Assembly (NCBI GenBank): GCA_017165825.1
Contig: CM029382.1
Span: forward strand, 24,219,586 to 24,283,585
DNA from: Hepsetus odoe
Taxonomy: Eukaryota > Chordata > Actinopteri > Characiformes > Hepsetidae
DNA: 64,000 nt
Reading direction: 5' to 3'
Within the stretch, counting starts at the first letter, position 1, and the number at the start of each line of letters is the position of its first letter. Positions 33,961 to 45,063 of the stretch are shown in pieces. Made by a program: the position numbers and the translations under genes. The notes beneath the pieces were generated by a model. It was not told where the DNA came from and ran no database searches. It was given only the letters and a program-made list of their open reading frames with translations.

Positions 33961-34586
33961 ATCAGCTGCTTTATTTAAAAAAAAAAAACATATTGACCAT
34001 TATTTAATGCCTCATTCAGTAAAGCTTGGTTGCAGCTTCGTTTAATTATTTATCTAACATTTACTGACACATGACTTTTGGACATAAAAGGTGCAGCTAC
34101 AGTTTAGCCTGGTAGCATTAAGCTGACAAAGTTGAATAGTTAGAAATGTATCTTTGGTTGTTGCCTTGGTAACAGCTTGCATCCCATCAATCTTCACTCG
34201 TGGATCTGCTCAAAGGGCCTAATACGTTTCTACATATTTTGCATTCAAAGAGATTTTTGCATTTTTAATGTACTTTTGAGGAACAGTTCTCCAGGCTTCC
34301 TGAAGAACAATGTTTTTGGCTCTCGTTTTCAGCGCAGCTGCAGAAAACGTCAGAGTAAGACATTTGTTTCCATTTGATTCGTTTGATTCAAAGCATCAAA
34401 GAGTATTTTGCACCAATAAGAAGATTCCCTAGCAAAACAGAAAGGCATGAAAGTAGATTTATAATAACATGGTAATTACTTCCCCTCACCATGTCTGCAT
34501 TTCCATTATTTGAATGAATTTTAAATAATAAAGGTATGTCCACTTTGTCTATCCTTTTGATTGGCCGTGAGACTTCCCTACAGCGG

Positions 34587-34800
34587 CCTGTGTTAAAGTG
34601 GCATTTCTGGGATAATGGATGGTCCGGCCCACCAATTTACCATTTTGTCACAAAGCGAGGACCCTCTGAGGCTGGGGATCGAAATGTCTGTGGATATAAA
34701 AGAGTGCACTGCAGTCATTCTAGGAGCCATAAAGATTCACTCAGAGCATGATTGAGTGGGCTTGTCATGCCGTCGTCAGTCACCGGTCAACTGCTTCTGA
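34587..34800 (+). repeat. TATA-bearing dispersed repeat, copy 1
   Basis: Matches 43134-43375. Shared blocks: GTGGCATTTCT(G/T)GGA-TAATGG (from 34599), GCCC then a CCAAT-type word, CT(C)TGAG(G/A)CTGG(G/A)GAT, GAAATGTCTGTGG, TATAAAA (34695-34701), and further on TGAGTGGGC...GTCAGTCA...CTTCTGA. A TATA word followed about 15-20 bases later by an Inr-like TCATTCT would fit a Pol II promoter, but that is only pattern. The family is not one I recognise. Confidence 0.6.
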
Positions 34801-35619
34801 AGCACCTAAACGGCAAGCCAGACTACTGAACGGACTGGGACACCTAGCACTAAATGGCAGTGAAAGAAGATAGAGATGGGCATATCTGTAACAGAGGGAT
34901 GTTTAACTGTGCTTTGTTCATATTTTCATTGTTATTCACACTGTAACCCCAGAGGACGACGTCTCAAGGACTCATATGTCTTTTAAGAACGCTAAATTAG
35001 AAGGTACACAGGTTCATTTCCTTCTGAGGGATGGCAGGGTGGTTGGGTTTGAAATGGAGCATATGGCTGATAGGGAGGAACCAGATTGTTCCACATTTAC
35101 ATAAAGATGAAGCTGAGCATCCACAATGGTCTTCGAGCCAGTGGCTGAATACATTTCTTAAGCCCAAGCTTTTTTATCCTTCTGGGCTCTGAGCACATCA
35201 TTTATTCCATTTAGGCCATTATTTGGAGAGGTGCCCTAATAGGACAGATCTATAGTTCTAGGGAGAATGGGATCTGGTGTTGTTCCATTATGCAGAGCCA
35301 TGTTTGGCGAGAAAAAAAACCCAGCCTCTGATTGGTCAACCAATATTGCAAAGGAAACATATTCAATGTTGGGTTTGTTTTTAAGGGATCCTATAAAAAA
35401 GAGAAAGAACCTCAGTCTCTACTAAATTTAAATCTGCTCTTGAAACTTATTCCTACTCAAAAAACGTGTCTCTAGCTTGTGGTATCTGAGATATTTCGTT
35501 CGATCATCCAGCTTGTGATGCTCTCTCTGGGTGGTTTGGATGGGCTTCTTCCCCCATCAGTATGACAGGCTGTTCCAAAACATACAATAGTGTAAACTGG
35601 AGAAAGCAAAGCCTTTCCC
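34801..35619. other. Non-coding, no recognised element
   Basis: No frame of 60 codons or more and no repeat signature. Unremarkable composition. Confidence 0.5.
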
Positions 35620-35920
35620 AAATTAAATAAGAAAAATGTAAGATTCTGCCATATTTACTGTTCACATTTCAAGAAATTGTAACTTCATGACCAGCGTTCT
35701 GACACCCTTGGCTCCCATTACCGATTCTACCAGTTCTGATGTCCCAGTGGAAATGTAGCAGTCAGAACATCCCAGCAGAGATAAAGGATTAGGTGTCAGA
35801 ATAAAAAATAGAGCAGCGAGTTAGACTTCAGAAAGCAAATTTGCTCTCATTCAGTGGTCGGTCTAATTTTGGAAAACTCATTTTTCATCATGCTCTACTC
35901 TTGAGACTCAATCAAGCATC
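35620..35920. repeat. Old local duplication, copy 2
   Basis: Partner of 33640-33960, in the same orientation about 1.96 kb downstream. The core alignment runs from TTCATGACCAGCGTTCTG (35694) to TTTGCTCTCATT (35840-35851). Its downstream end grades into the CAATCAAT array. Confidence 0.75.
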
Positions 35921-36085
35921 AGTCAATCAACCAACCAATCAATCAACCAATCAGTCACTCAGTTAGTCAATCAACCAACCAATCAATCAATCAGCAAACT
36001 AGCCTATTAGTCAGTAATCAATCAATCAATCAATCAGCAAACTAGCCTATTAGTCAGTAATCAATCAATAAATCAATCAATCATA
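35890..36085. repeat. Imperfect CAAT/AATC array with a 43-bp internal duplication
   Basis: CAATCAACCAACCAAT-type repeats hold two tandem copies of a block with CAGCAAACTAGCCTATTAGT followed by CAGTAATCAATCAAT, about 43 bases apart (starting near 35991 and 36034). Confidence 0.88.
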
Positions 36086-37107
36086 CTTTAGATTCTGCCC
36101 ATATTTCCAACACACTGTTCACATTTAAACAGTATTTTGTGAAATTTGTGACAGTGATGTAAATCTTTCCAATATGCTGATCATTTGAATAAGAAACAAA
36201 TGTAAAACAGATGCAGTTTCACCTTAGAGCTTTGAAAAATGCGCATAAAACACAGAATAAAGACGTATGAAGACTATTATTTGCCCATCAAAGGCAGTTT
36301 GGAACCTCTGCTGGAATTCTGATTGGGATCCCGTGGTGCCCTCAGTACTTTTACATTTATAATGAAGTCTACGTTTTACGTTTATGGTCGTAATTTTGCA
36401 TTTGTTAGCCTGTGCCCGTCTGAGTGGCTCCGTATATTAAACTCAGTGTGAACTCTTCTGAGCTACGATGGTTTTATTAAAGCTGATACAGTGACAGAAA
36501 GAGTCTAACGTGGGCGGATAATGACTGGAAAATTGCTGCGGTGTCGACGCTGTTTACTATTGTGTGAGTGTTACGCCAGTTTGTAATGTAATGTTTAAAC
36601 ACACATTCTCACTCCAGGTCAATTTGCATGCCATTATTTAAGGCGTGATCCACGTCGCTATCTGCCGAGTAAAAGTTTACTCAGATCAGCTCGTCCATGT
36701 TTACCTCCTCTTGATTTTGTGGTTTCTTGCCCATTGATTATTTCTAACATATATTCCGGTATAATAGTAGGGGGCTGGAGACAGAGATTAAATCTGGTCC
36801 AATCAGTTTTTCATTTACTTCTGCTACCTTTGGGAGTTTATCACCCAGTGAGGTCTGAAAATCACTAATTCTGAAACGTGGAAGAACAAACAGCAGCTGT
36901 CGATTGTTATCATCTGAAAACCCTGGATCAGAGGATCCAAAGTGGTCAATCACTGCTAGAGCTTTTCTGAGGTCCAAGCTTTCTTAAACACACAGGTCAC
37001 CGATTGTATACAAATTCTGAAGCTTTACATCTGAAGGTGCTAGAAAGGTTTTTCAAATTTGAGAAGGGTCCATTGAATAGTTCCTTAGGGAATGTGTAAT
37101 GTAATGT
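36086..37107. other. Non-coding, weak CNE candidate at about 36490-36690
   Basis: The 36490-36690 part is repeat-free and balanced, with CAATTTGCATGCC and AAGTTTACTCAGATCAGC. The minus frame 36744-36977 (77 residues) has no recognised domain. The rest shows nothing. Confidence 0.35.
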
Positions 37108-37290
37108 AGGGTGGTGGTGGTTGAGTGGTAGGGTACTTTGCCAGGTTTGAATCCCACCTCCAGCACTACCACCATTGGGTCTTTGAGCAAGACGCTTAAC
37201 CATGAGTGTCTCCAGGGGGACTGTCCCTGTAATTAGGACATGGAAGTCACTCTGGATAAGAGCGTCTGCTAAATGCCATAAATGTTTTAG
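37108..37290 (+). mobile_element. tRNA-derived SINE, family A, internal deletion in head
   Basis: GGTGGTGGTTGAGTGGTAGG joins GTACTTTGCCAGGTTTGAAT, so about 25 bases between the A and B boxes are lost. The rest is standard: CAGCACTACCACCATTGGGT, GAGCAAGACGC, GTCTCCAGGGGGACTGTCCC, CTCTGGATAAGAGCGTCTGC and a TAAATG-like end. Confidence 0.88.
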
Positions 37291-37446
37291 TTATTCCATA
37301 TTATTTCAACAAATGTCTTCATACAAGAGACCAGGAAAACTGGCAAGATCTATCCAACATCTAGATAGGCTCTTCGGGGTTGGTGGAGTCCTTCCCAGTG
37401 ATCCCAGGGCAAAGATCAGAGAACCACCTTGGATTGGTTGGTCAGA

Positions 37447-37652
37447 AGGCGGTGGTGGTTGTCTAGAGGTAGGGTACTTACCTATGGACCAAAACTGTAT
37501 AAATGGATCAAGATCAAGGTTCGAATCTCACCTCTGCAACTATCACCATTGGGTTCCTGAGCAAGACCCTTAACCCTGAATTGCTCCAGGGGGGAATGTC
37601 CCTGTAATTAGGACATGGAAGATTAGAGCGTCTGCTAGATGCCGCAAATGTA
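37447..37652 (+). mobile_element. tRNA-derived SINE, family A
   Basis: Head GGTGGTTGTCTAGAGGTAGG, a slightly expanded spacer, B box AGGTTCGAATCTC (37519-37531), CACCATTGGGTTCC, GAGCAAGACCC, GCTCCAGGGGGGAATG, and an end TTAGAGCGTCTGCTAGATGC in which part of CTCTGGATAAG is deleted. Confidence 0.88.
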
Positions 37653-37754
37653 TCTGTAGAAGGGAAACTAAGAAAAATACACATCTACAGGACACCTGCA
37701 TGGAGTTTTGCACAAGGACTAGGAGAACATGCACACTTCATTTAAAAAGTATAT

Positions 37755-37916
37755 TTTCAGCACTCACTCTTATCCAGAGTGATTTACAATTCCTAACTAC
37801 AGGGACAGTGCCCCTGGAGCAACCAAAGAACCCAATGGTGGTAGTGCTGGAGGATTAGAACCTGTGACTTCTTGGTCCATAGACAAGTATCCTACCACTA
37901 GGCCACCACCATCCGG
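37755..37916 (-). mobile_element. tRNA-derived SINE, family A, shortened
   Basis: Minus-strand copy facing the two upstream ones. Tail part CACTCTTATCCAGAGTGATT at the left, then GGGACAGTGCCCCTGGAGCA, a deletion around GAGCAAGACCC, CCCAATGGTGGTAGTGCTGG, a spoiled B box, and CTACCACTAGGCCACCACC at the head. Confidence 0.85.
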
Positions 37917-38151
37917 CATCCAGGCTTGCTATCCAACCTTCTTATTTCGAGGTGTACTAACCACTCCTCCACCCTCTGCAGAAAAAAGGTGCATGTCAAA
38001 TAATTTTCCAAATTGTTTACTTAAATGATCCTTTTTTTTCAAAGGGAAAATTGCAAACGTTCTAGGTTTTTGTAAGATTGTAGAAATGCCTGTGAAAATC
38101 AGAAATCTTCTCTCTTTATTACTATATAGATATAAATATTTAAATGTATAA

Positions 38152-38350
38152 GACAGTGATGATCTAGTGTTTAGGATCTCCAGGATCAGAAGGTTGTGGG
38201 TTTGAATCCCGGACCTGTAGGTTGCCCTGAGATTCCCTTGATCAATGTACTGTCCCCATCACTGCTCCCTGGGTGCTGGATATGGCTGCCCCTTGCTGGA
38301 CGGTGTGTGTGTGGGCTCAATACAGAGAATGTATTTAGTTGTGTTTCACG
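38152..38350 (+). mobile_element. tRNA-derived SINE, family B
   Basis: Head AGTGATGATCTAGTGTTTAG, B box GGGTTTGAATCCC (38197-38209), TTGCCCTGAGATTCCCTTGA, CATCACTGCTCCCTGGGTGC, CCTTGCTGGACGGTGTGTGT, then GTTGTGTTTCACG, after which the tail is lost in a CA-rich run (38350-38370). Confidence 0.85.
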
Positions 38351-38370
38351 AACCCCTACACACACACACG

Positions 38371-39734
38371 CAAACAGTTCACTTGTTATAAAAGGCTAAA
38401 GTGTGAAAAAATAAAGGCACCCGTCTTGAGCTCAGTGATGAAGAGATAGAGATGTTCATGAAGGAAAACCCTTTCACAGTGGTATTGCGCTGGTGTGTAA
38501 CCGTGATCCGGAGGGTAGAGACAATGTTTCTCCTGGCAGCATGCAGGCAGGTTCTCATGGAAGCAAAGCTTGGTTCCTCAGGGCCTCTGTTATTGGTTGG
38601 AGGCAAATTGTAAATGTGACATTTGGTGGTACACATTTCATCTCAACAGGGAGCATCTCTGCAGTGTCTCCAGATGGACATTCTGGGTTTAAAGGTTAAG
38701 TTTGGAAAGAGTTTGCTGTTGTGATTGCTGGAGAACTCATAAGGCAAAGTTAGCAAGACCTGATTGTTGAGATAGCTTTTCTCAGGTTGCTTCTTCTTCT
38801 CTGAGTAAACGCTTGTCTGGTGTCTGCTTAAGGCTTAATGAAGGTTAAATTAAATTAAAAGCGAAAGAAAAATATTTGGCGTACTTTTTATTTGGACCAC
38901 TGAGGCAAAAGTTACATTAAGAGCCGATAAAGCAGCTCAAATCGGGTGGAACCACAGGGATTCCCAAGTTTTTGCCTGACATTTCCTGGGAAGAAAAGTA
39001 GAAGAACGGTTAGGATTAATGAAATTAGGATTAGGATTAATGAAAAATGATAAAACAAATAAAGTATAAAACCCTCCGTTTAAACCAGAACGTCATTTTT
39101 CTTGAGGAAATACGTCAACTATTCCATTTCAAGCTCAAAATATTACATATTGGGACTAATCCAAACACTTTTCATGTTGCTGATTCTCATCCATAGAGCC
39201 TTTTACACACTTTGACAGTATTTTTGCACCAGTAAGGTAAAGTGAAATATATAGTGGTGGCTGAACTTTGCTTATTGGTAATTACATGAGCAGTCCTGGT
39301 GGGTCACTGTGGTGGATCATTCTTCTGGGGCATTTTCCTCCTGCTTCTTTATCTAATAGCTGTGGGCCTCATTTAGGCCTGCACTCTAAACCTGAGGGAA
39401 TAATGGGGCTTCAGCAGGGATTTGGGAAAATTAGAGGGATTAGACCACATTAACCCTACTGGACCAGCCGCCCCAGCAGTGGGACGTGGATTTGAGAGCT
39501 TCATTGTTGCTCAGTTCTGTGAATGAGAGGAATGTAGTCTTATGCCATGAAAGACATAACGGATTAGCGAGGAAGCTGAAGCAGATCAATGTGGTCCTTT
39601 ATGAAGCATCTGCAGCGATCCAGGGTAAAAAATGGGTCGCTTGCTGCTGCACTGATTCCTTTCTTGGTCAAATTCTTAGCTGATATCTATAATTATTGCA
39701 TTCACTGAGTTGTCCTTACTGCTATCTTAGAGCA
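38371..39734. other. Non-coding, no recognised element
   Basis: Short frames (38493-38699, 39268-39453, 39486-39683) without known domains. No repeat family recognised. Confidence 0.45.
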
Positions 39735-40900
39735 CAAGGGCTTATTTATGAACTAGTATCTCTTTTTCTACTATTTTGTAGAGTCTATGGTCCGCGCTTC
39801 TAGAATATAACACCGCATGTTATTATTTATAGGCTAATATCTCCTGTTCTGGTATTGGGATTTTAACTAAAGGTGTTAATGAGCCAATCTGTTTCAGTGT
39901 ATTCTAGTGTTTATTGTTAACTGATTTACTAGTATCTGCTTCCAGTGTAAACAAGTGTGTTTTGACCTTGTTTATGGTGGAAAATCTTCTTTCCTGATTT
40001 ATTAATAGAGTTATTATGGGCATTTAGAGACTATTGTCGCTTGAATTAGTAGTTAGAACTGTTTTTAGATATTGTTCATATGCTAATTTTTTTCTGTTCT
40101 AGTGTATATAGATTTTTATTGAGGTGTTAATGAGCTAGATGTCTCATTTTAGTGTTTTTAGTGTTCATGGACCGATATGCCTTATTCCAGTGTGTGAGAA
40201 CATGGTCGTTTATGGACTAGTATGTCTAGTTTTAGTGTGAAGAAATGTTTATTTGTGTTATCTTGGTCTAATATCTCTAGTTTTAGTATGAAGAAGTGTT
40301 TATTCTTGTTATCATGGTCTAATATCTCTAGTTTTAGTGTGAAGAAGTGTTTATTCTTGTTATCGTGGTCTATCTCTAGTTTTAGTGTGAAGAAGTGTTT
40401 ATTCTTGTTATCTTGGTCTAATATCTCTAGTTTTAGTATGAAGAAGTGTTTATTTGTGTTATCTTGGCCTAATATCTCTAGTTTTAGTGTGAAGAAGTGT
40501 TTATTTGTGCGTCTTTTGGCCCTAATATCGCTAGTTTTAGTATAGTATGTCAGATGAAGTATATTCTGGTCTAATATCTCAGTAATAGTGTGTAATAAAG
40601 GCTTATTTGTGTTATTCTAACAATATTCTAGTTTTAGTGTGAATAAATGTTTATTTGTGTTATCTTGGCCTAATATCTCTAAGGTTTAGCATGGAAGAAG
40701 TGTTTATTCTGTTATCATGGTCTAACATTCTAGTTTTAGTGTGAAGTAGTGTTTATTTGTGTCCTCTGGTCTAAATATCTCTAGTTTTAGTGTGGAAGTG
40801 TTTATTTGGTGTCCCTGGCCTAATATCTCTAGTATTAGTGTGTGAAGAAGTGTTTATTTGTGTCCTCTTACCCTAATATCTCTAGTATTAGTGTAAAGAA
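39735..40900. repeat. 51-bp minisatellite with decayed flanks
   Basis: Unit: CTAGTTTTAGTGTGAAGAAG followed by TGTTTATTTGTGTTATCTTGG and TCTAATATCT. Unit starts at 40226, 40277, 40328, 40376, 40427, 40478 and 40531, that is 51, 51, 48, 51, 51 and 53 apart. Upstream to about 39735 and downstream to about 40900 the units are increasingly diverged, with indels. Because 51 is a multiple of three, a 107-residue frame (40222-40545) with a 17-residue repeat (SSFSVKKCLFVLSWSNI) appears; nothing supports translation. Confidence 0.93.
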
Positions 40901-41514
40901 TGGCTAAAATCTCACTTGGCGTACTGAGGATGTGGAGTGTAGCTGGCCTTGATATACTTGTCGCTGTCAAAATCAGGCCCATGTTCATGCAAAAGCCAAG
41001 CAGGCAACAGGGTGCAGCTTGTGTTAATATTGACCTTTTCGCAGTGATTAGCGTGTATTAGAGGCCTATAGTGGCTTTTGGGGATCGGCGAGAGCATGTT
41101 TATATTCATAGTGTCATTTACATTGTCGATTACAGGTTTAGCTGATGAGATTAATCACGCTTCATCTTAACTCTCGAGGGGATTTATTATCCAAGTGCGT
41201 TTCTTCACGCTGTCGCCTTGACTCCTCTCGGCGCTTCACCGGGACAGAATGTTGTTTGGATGCAGATGAGTAATCCCTCGTGACTAAACAGGTTCTGATG
41301 ATTTGATTAATGCAGCTTTCCCTCTGCCAGAGGGATCCCTTTGCTGTGCTTTCAAACCGATCCTTCCCAACGGCCTTCGTTCATGGTAACTTCCTAAAGC
41401 CAAGCGATAAAAAATGATCCTGTTGCCTCTTCTTTATTGATCTCACAGTTTCTTAGCACTGCTGTCATGATTGTAAAGAATGTAATGGAAGAAAGCCAAA
41501 GCTTAGATGCACTT
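40901..41514. other. Non-coding, weak CNE candidate at about 41110-41300
   Basis: GTTTAGCTGATGAGATTAAT, then ATTTATTATCCAAGTGCG lie in a repeat-free, balanced stretch. No gene. The rest shows nothing. Confidence 0.35.
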
Positions 41515-42030
41515 TTGTCCCAAAAACTACATTTTTTTATAAGCAAAATGAATATAATAGATGAGTCTGGATGACCTGGACTCTGGCTCATAAGGAATGT
41601 TTTGTTCTCCATGTTTTCCATTATAATTACAGTCAAACATGCTGGTGGTAGTGCGATGATGTGGGGATGCCTTGATGCTTCCAGGCCTGGAGGACCATAA
41701 TAACAGGAAGGATGAATACGGCTGTAGATCAGAAAATACTGAACAATAATATCCTGAAGCTCAACAGCAGGACAGCCTGAATAACAGAAAGCAAAAAATG
41801 AAACATACAATGAAAAAATGGGTGCCCTCCTCAAAGTCCTGACTTGAATCTGAATGTCGTGGCAGAACTGGAAAAGAGTTTAATCTTCTTATGTGATATA
41901 ATTTTTTTGGCCAATTGGGCCAGATTGTCTCCACATTGATGCAGAAGACTGATCTGTAACTGGAAGCAGTGACACAATCAAGTGTTGTGTTTATGGGGGA
42001 GCTTTACTTTTTCACACTCATAATATGAGT
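41515..42030 (+). pseudogene. Tc1/mariner transposase relic
   Basis: Starting at 41632 the frame reads VKHAGGSAMMWGCLDASRPG, the counterpart of the VKHGGGSVMVWGCF block. After a gap of about 130 bases, QSPDLNLNV appears (near 41832-41858), the counterpart of QSPDLNPIE, with the catalytic Glu position spoiled. The end GAGCTTTACTTTTTCACACT (42000-42019) looks like the outer part of the element. Stops and deletions are numerous and the N-terminal half is not seen. It differs in sequence from the relic at 16.2-17.3 kb. Confidence 0.75.
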
Positions 42031-42102
42031 GTTGGGAGATTTTCCCTTTAAATAAGTGACATCTCATTTGAAAGCTGTCTTTTAGTCAAAATGTCTTAGT
42101 TA

Positions 42103-42170
42103 TGGATGGATGGATAGATGAATGGATGGACGGACAGATGGATGGATGGATAGATGAAGGGAGGGACAGA
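42103..42170. repeat. GATG microsatellite
   Basis: GGATGGATGGATAGATGAAT-type imperfect tetranucleotide run with GGAC and GAGG variants. Confidence 0.9.
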
Positions 42171-42589
42171 CGTTGAATAGGAATGTGCCAACCTTGTTGA
42201 TGATATTGTTTGATGGGAAGTCCTGGGGGACAGAAAACTTTATTTAAAAATCCAAACGGGCTCCCTTGTTTTTCTGTAAGTTGCTTTAATCTTCATTTCC
42301 TGAACAACAGTTGAAAGGCAGAGTTCTCCATTTTAGTGGGGCTTCTTGTTAGCTGGGTGATTGACACCTGTTCTAAATTACATCTGATTATCTTGATGCC
42401 ACATCCTCTTTGTCACGACTCTGATTGGCTCTATTATCACCAGTCAGATTCACTCTTCAGCTGATGATGATCTGATGAGGTCCAAAATAGTCTCAAAAAC
42501 ACCTCCCAATGTGTCTTGTTGGAGTGTCCCCTCATTGGTCATCATGGGTTTCATCGTAATTCGTAATAAAACATTTTTATTGGGGGGTT
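42171..42589. other. Non-coding spacer between two transposase relics
   Basis: No recognised sequence. Complementary overlapping frames at 42450-42656 (minus) and 42475-42681 (plus) are unlikely to be genes. Confidence 0.45.
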
Positions 42590-43075
42590 CCTGTGCCGCA
42601 GTGGTCAGTACCAACCAAAACCAGGAGGCCCGTCTAGTATGTCTGGTCCCTCCCAAGAGCTGTCGAAGTAAAAACTGGTGAAAAGGTTCATGCTGGTTCT
42701 GATGAAAGCTGCCAGCAGACCGGTCAGAGTGCCCATGCTAACTGCTGTCCACCAAAAGCTCCTACAATGGTCACATTTTCACATGGACACTTGGGGGTGC
42801 GTCACTAAAGCCACTAGGATGCATAGCATCGTGATGCTCAGGGCAAGGTTGTGCTGGGATTCTTGAGGATGCTACTTTGACCGCTAACCATCTCTGCAGA
42901 CCAAATTCCTCAGTGGCAGTGTTTCAGTAGGATAATGTCACTGCAGACACTGTCCATGAACCATTTCCTCCCCCACACCTCAATCCATCAATCATCAATG
43001 AGATGTGCTTGACTGGTCTGATCCATGGAGCCTCCACTGTACAGCTCACAGGTCTGAACTCGATGTCCTTTTGTC
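42590..43075 (+). pseudogene. Second Tc1-like transposase lineage, relic
   Basis: Nucleotide blocks follow, in order, a different abundant fish Tc1-like transposase: CAGTGGTCAGTACCAACCAA, then GAAAAGGTTCATGCTGGTTC, GACCGGTCAGAGTGCCCATG, a GTGATGCT...GTTCTGCTGGGA-like block, ATGCTACTTTGACC, the TTTCAGTAGGATAATG word corresponding to FQQDNAP (42924-42939), and CTGATCCATGGAGCCTCCAC. It is full of substitutions, stops and deletions. Recognition rests on remembered consensus, so confidence is moderate. Confidence 0.65.
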
Positions 43076-43133
43076 CTGACATGTTGTACATTCACTCCAG
43101 AAACGATGCATGGCTGGACTTTCGCTTATGTGT

Positions 43134-43375
43134 ATAATGTGCAGTGTGGCATTTCTTGGACTAATGGATGGTTGAGCCCGTTGATTGGCCACTCTATCAT
43201 CAGTCCTTCTTTCAGCGCCCTTCTGAGACTGGAGATTGAAGTGTCTGTGGTTATAAAACCTAAGCCCAGGTGGATGAAAAAGCACACAGGTTCCCGCTCA
43301 ACACTGCCGCGATCATCTGAGCGGATTTGACGTTTCATCAGTCAGCGTCGAGGCGTCTGCCTGATAGCGGAGTCC
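43134..43375 (+). repeat. TATA-bearing dispersed repeat, copy 2
   Basis: Partner of 34587-34800. GTGGCATTTCTTGGACTAAT (from 43146), TTGATTGGCC (CCAAT box on the other strand), CTTCTGAGACTGGAGATTGA, AGTGTCTGTGGTTATAAAAC (TATAAAA at 43252-43258), and later TGAGCGG...CATCAGTCAGC...CTGCCTGAT. The frame pair on both strands here is accidental. Confidence 0.6.
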
Positions 43376-43675
43376 ATCTCAGCATGAAAATAGACAAAAC
43401 ACCCATCAAGCACTGATATGGCGAGAAAGGACATGATGCATGACAGGAACAACTGGGGAGTTTAAAATCTTTAGTGGGCATTAAGGACGACATTTAAGGT
43501 TTTCCAAGTGTTTGAAGGTCGCATTAGCTGCAGTTTGGAGGATTTTCATGTGGACCTGTGGAAACACATGCTAGACCTTTTGGTTGGTAGGTATCATTCA
43601 TAGGTTCTTGACAGTGACGCTTTTTGGAATAAACCTTATCGGTGTCATGCAGGTTTAAGAAGACTCAGCCTACAG

Positions 43676-43867
43676 TTAGGCGGTGGCATAGTGGTTAGGG
43701 ACTATGCCCCAGGATCAGAAGGTCATGGGTTTGAATCCCGGATGAGTAGGTTACCCTTGAGCAAGGTACCGTCCCCGTCACTCCTTCCTGAGTGCTTTCA
43801 ATAGCTTCCCCCTGTGTATTTCGTTGTGGTTCCCTGTGTTTCATGATGACAAGAATAGTCACTTACA
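43676..43867 (+). mobile_element. tRNA-derived SINE, family B
   Basis: GGCGGTGGCATAGTGGTTAG, B box GGGTTTGAATCCC (43728-43740), CCTTGAGCAAGGTACCGTCC, a shortened middle, ATTTCGTTGTGGTTC and the tail ATGACAAGAATAGTCACTTA. Confidence 0.88.
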
Positions 43868-45063
43868 CCAGATTGTTTTAGATGAAGCTACATTTTGTTT
43901 CCTGGATCTTCTTTGAAGATAAAAGAAAAGATAAAATCTTACGACCTAAGATTAAGATTTTTACATTATTGAAAATTAAAGTGTTTTTGCGAATGTGTCT
44001 TTGACTTCTTCGCCACTAAACAGTCGCTTGTCAAGTTGATATTGGAAAGTATCGAAATTAAAAAGCGAAATGTGCATTAGTCACGAGAAGCAGGTACTAC
44101 TAATAAAGGAAATTTGGGCCAAATTCTAAATTTTTATGTGTAGTATTCTAGAAGCCCAACTTCATCATATGAATATTGGGTGACACTTTAAAGTCGAGAC
44201 ATGACCCACATGGACACTTATAAAGACTTATTCCAACGAGGGTTCATCGTAAAAAGACTGTAAAAAGAAACTGTAAAAAAAAACTTTTATCTATGGTAAT
44301 GCAGATTTAGGTCAGGCTTATAAACCCTGCCAGTTACTGAATATTTTAAAGAGTAAGGAATTTAATCACTGGAGAAATAGCAACTAAGTGACCCCTTTCT
44401 GTTTGTTTGATGTATTTGAGAACCTGAAAACAAGGCTTTCCATGTAGGAAGAGTCATATCAGTGGTGTGGACTGAAAATTTGTGTCTCACAGGTAAGAAG
44501 TCATTCTCTCCTGATTTCCATAAAGATGGAGTTGAGCATCTCCAAGGACGGACATGGCTGAACAAGCTTTTCATCTCACGACAATAACAGACCAGGCAAT
44601 CCCCATGACAGGGAGAGAAAAAACAGTGGCTAGCTGCATGAATTCATTGCCTTTCCCATCCAGGAGACGGATACGGTGGATCTGATATTATTCCACTACA
44701 GATGTAGTGAGTTTGAATTTCCACTGAAATCCTTTTAACAAAAGCAGGTCCGTATTTTGGACCGAACGTCTTCTTAAGTTCATTTCCTACAAGTATGGAA
44801 AGTAAGCTTTAAAATCAGCCGCTCATTATGGCAGTGACAGCCAGGGTTCCTCAGGTCAGGGTATTTCTTTAGAACCATGGAATTCATTTTTATCTAATGG
44901 ATTTGAACTTTGTGGAAATGTATCTTTTCTTTGGGTTTAGGTCATGAAACATCAGGGTATTCTGTTAACATTTCTAATTTAGTTATCAATCATCCAATGA
45001 AAACTGTTGTTTACTCCTCTTGCTCGTTTCTGTTTGGGTTTCTTTCATAGTTCTTTGTGAGTT
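43868..45063. other. Non-coding, no recognised element
   Basis: AT-rich at 43900-44300. The frame 44362-44574 minus has no known domain. No repeat family recognised. Confidence 0.45.

Noticed and set aside
35890..36085. CAATCAAT array as a cluster of CCAAT boxes
   Set aside because: The simple repeat explains it fully, and there is no TATA or coding sequence nearby.
40222..40545. Possible repeat protein of 17-residue units
   Set aside because: The unit length is a multiple of three, which keeps any stop-free frame open. There is no start context, signal or flanking exon. Kept only as a low-probability note.
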